Program-made: the position numbers and the translations under genes
DNA from: JAZLGI01 sp045616225
GTDB lineage: Bacteria; Spirochaetota; Spirochaetia; Sphaerochaetales; Sphaerochaetaceae
Direction: 5' to 3'
NCBI GenBank assembly: GCA_045616225.1
Contig: JAZLGI010000003.1
Location: 1 to 64,000 of the forward strand
Length of the DNA stretch: 64,000 nucleotides
Shown here: piece after piece, positions 63,576 to 64,000 of the stretch
How positions within the stretch are numbered: position 1 is the stretch's first letter
Layout: each line of letters opens with the position of its first letter
The notes under the pieces: generated by a model
What the model was told of the DNA's origin: nothing
What the model saw: only the letters and a program-made list of their open reading frames with translations
Database searches by the model: none

Positions 63576-63766
63576 AGTGCTTAAATAAGAATATCCTTTG
63601 TTTAAGCACTTTTTTTCTGAAGAAAATAGTGCCTTAATTCTGATTTGCAAAAATAAGGCACTAAAAACCAGGAAATTTAAGTGCTTAAAACTCAAAGAAC
63701 TCTTTTTAAGCACTTCAGAAGTAAAAATAACAGTGCTTAAAAATGGAAAGACTAAAAAAAAGTACT
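63576..63766. repeat. Tandem hairpin array, exact 26-bp alternation and 52-bp period
   Basis: AGTGCTTAA starts at 63576, 63680 and 63732, and AGTGCCTTA at 63628. The reverse forms start at 63602 (TTAAGCACT), 63654 (TAAGGCACT), 63706 (TTAAGCACT) and 63758 (AAAAGTACT, degraded). Every step is exactly 26 bp: 9-bp arms with 17-bp spacers, the spacers unrelated in sequence. Unit 2 has changed in both arms so that pairing is kept. No ORF or Cas gene accompanies it. Function unknown. Confidence 0.9.
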
Positions 63767-64000
63767 CCTCATAAATCCATTTTTCTGTCCCGTTTTGGCG
63801 TTCCTTGCACGCATTTTAGCTGAACAGATTAAGACCTACCTTTTAAAAGAACGCTTACACTCATTGCGTTGTAAGTTAGATTGGACCGGTGATTATGATT
63901 TTTTTAGACACTAAAGAAGAAGGAAAAAGTATTATAAGAGGTTTAAAAATTATATAGAAATGATATTTGTTTTGTAGAGGCAAAACACTAAATCTAGTGT
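63767..64000. other. Noncoding right edge, no recognised gene
   Basis: Only a 20-codon frame at 63896-63958 is open. AAAAATGGA (63740-63748) pairs with TCCATTTTT (63777-63785), and CTTACA/TGTAAG (near 63854-63875) makes a small hairpin. ACACTA/TAGTGT with a 4-nt loop forms a hairpin at 63985-64000, at the window end. Confidence 0.4.

Noticed and set aside
63576..63766. CRISPR array
   Set aside because: The repeat is 9 bp and alternates in orientation, spacers are 17 bp, and there is no cas gene. It does not meet the form of any CRISPR repeat.
63819..63881. Integron attC-like site (GCTGAAC ... GTTAGAT, 63 bp)
   Set aside because: Only the AAC/GTT cores match; the inner arms are not complementary and no integrase or cassette is visible.

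Overview
This 64 kb AT-rich chromosomal segment spans the dnaA region of what looks like a host-associated spirochaete, most likely a gut, rumen or oral Treponema. The clues are the secreted and lipoprotein repertoire (relaxed lipoboxes, BspA-type leucine-rich repeats, beta-barrel-like proteins with MKK signal peptides), a cyclophilin-FKBP fusion of a type I recall from treponemes, and the gene content around dnaA. The genus is inferred from gene content, not from a marker-gene comparison.

Replication layout: genes left of about 29.3 kb read mostly leftward (gyrB, gyrA, parA, parB, cyclophilin-FKBP, radA, and the dnaX-ebfC-recR operon). Those to the right read rightward (dnaA, dnaN, recF, a DciA-like gene, rpmH, rnpA, yidC, khpB/jag). 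The dnaA-dnaN gap carries two inverted DnaA-box-like sequences and a DnaA-trio-like tract. A perfect parS lies at 24527-24542. A second cluster of DnaA-box-like repeats sits in the 326-bp gap at 39309-39634. Topoisomerase IV (parE-parC) is at 57.4-61.3 kb.

Region by region. 0-7.6 kb is an accessory and surface zone: a lone transposase-type HTH gene, an XRE regulator, an IS3 OrfB-like remnant, a DUF2156-GNAT fusion, a chagasin-like inhibitor lipoprotein, two DUF1207-like envelope paralogues flanking a leucine-rich-repeat lipoprotein, and a ZIP transporter. 7.6-12.5 kb holds tRNA-Ser and the leftward DNA-repair operon headed by a glycoside hydrolase. 12.6-20 kb has YgiQ, MATE, an envelope protein, PepD, a YgjP-type peptidase and a TraB-type protein. 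20-36.7 kb is the origin core. 36.7-46 kb carries a DUF4143 ATPase, a PfkB kinase, the lgt-pepP-rsmE operon, and S41 protease-EamA-recX. 46-57.3 kb is a compact leftward series of eight genes (leuS, sdaA, DUF4416, lipoprotein, pth, GH13, membrane protein, gpmI). 57.4-63.5 kb has parE-parC-rluA and gdhA.

The most striking unexplained structure is just after gdhA (63576-63766). A 9-bp motif alternates in orientation at exactly 26-bp steps, forming hairpins with a 52-bp period and unrelated 17-nt loops. One unit carries a compensatory change in both arms. Other noncoding oddities are a helically phased 10-bp repeat (38111-38180), a 17-bp-arm inverted repeat (38059-38094), and a recurring terminator family (16620, 36691, 63472).
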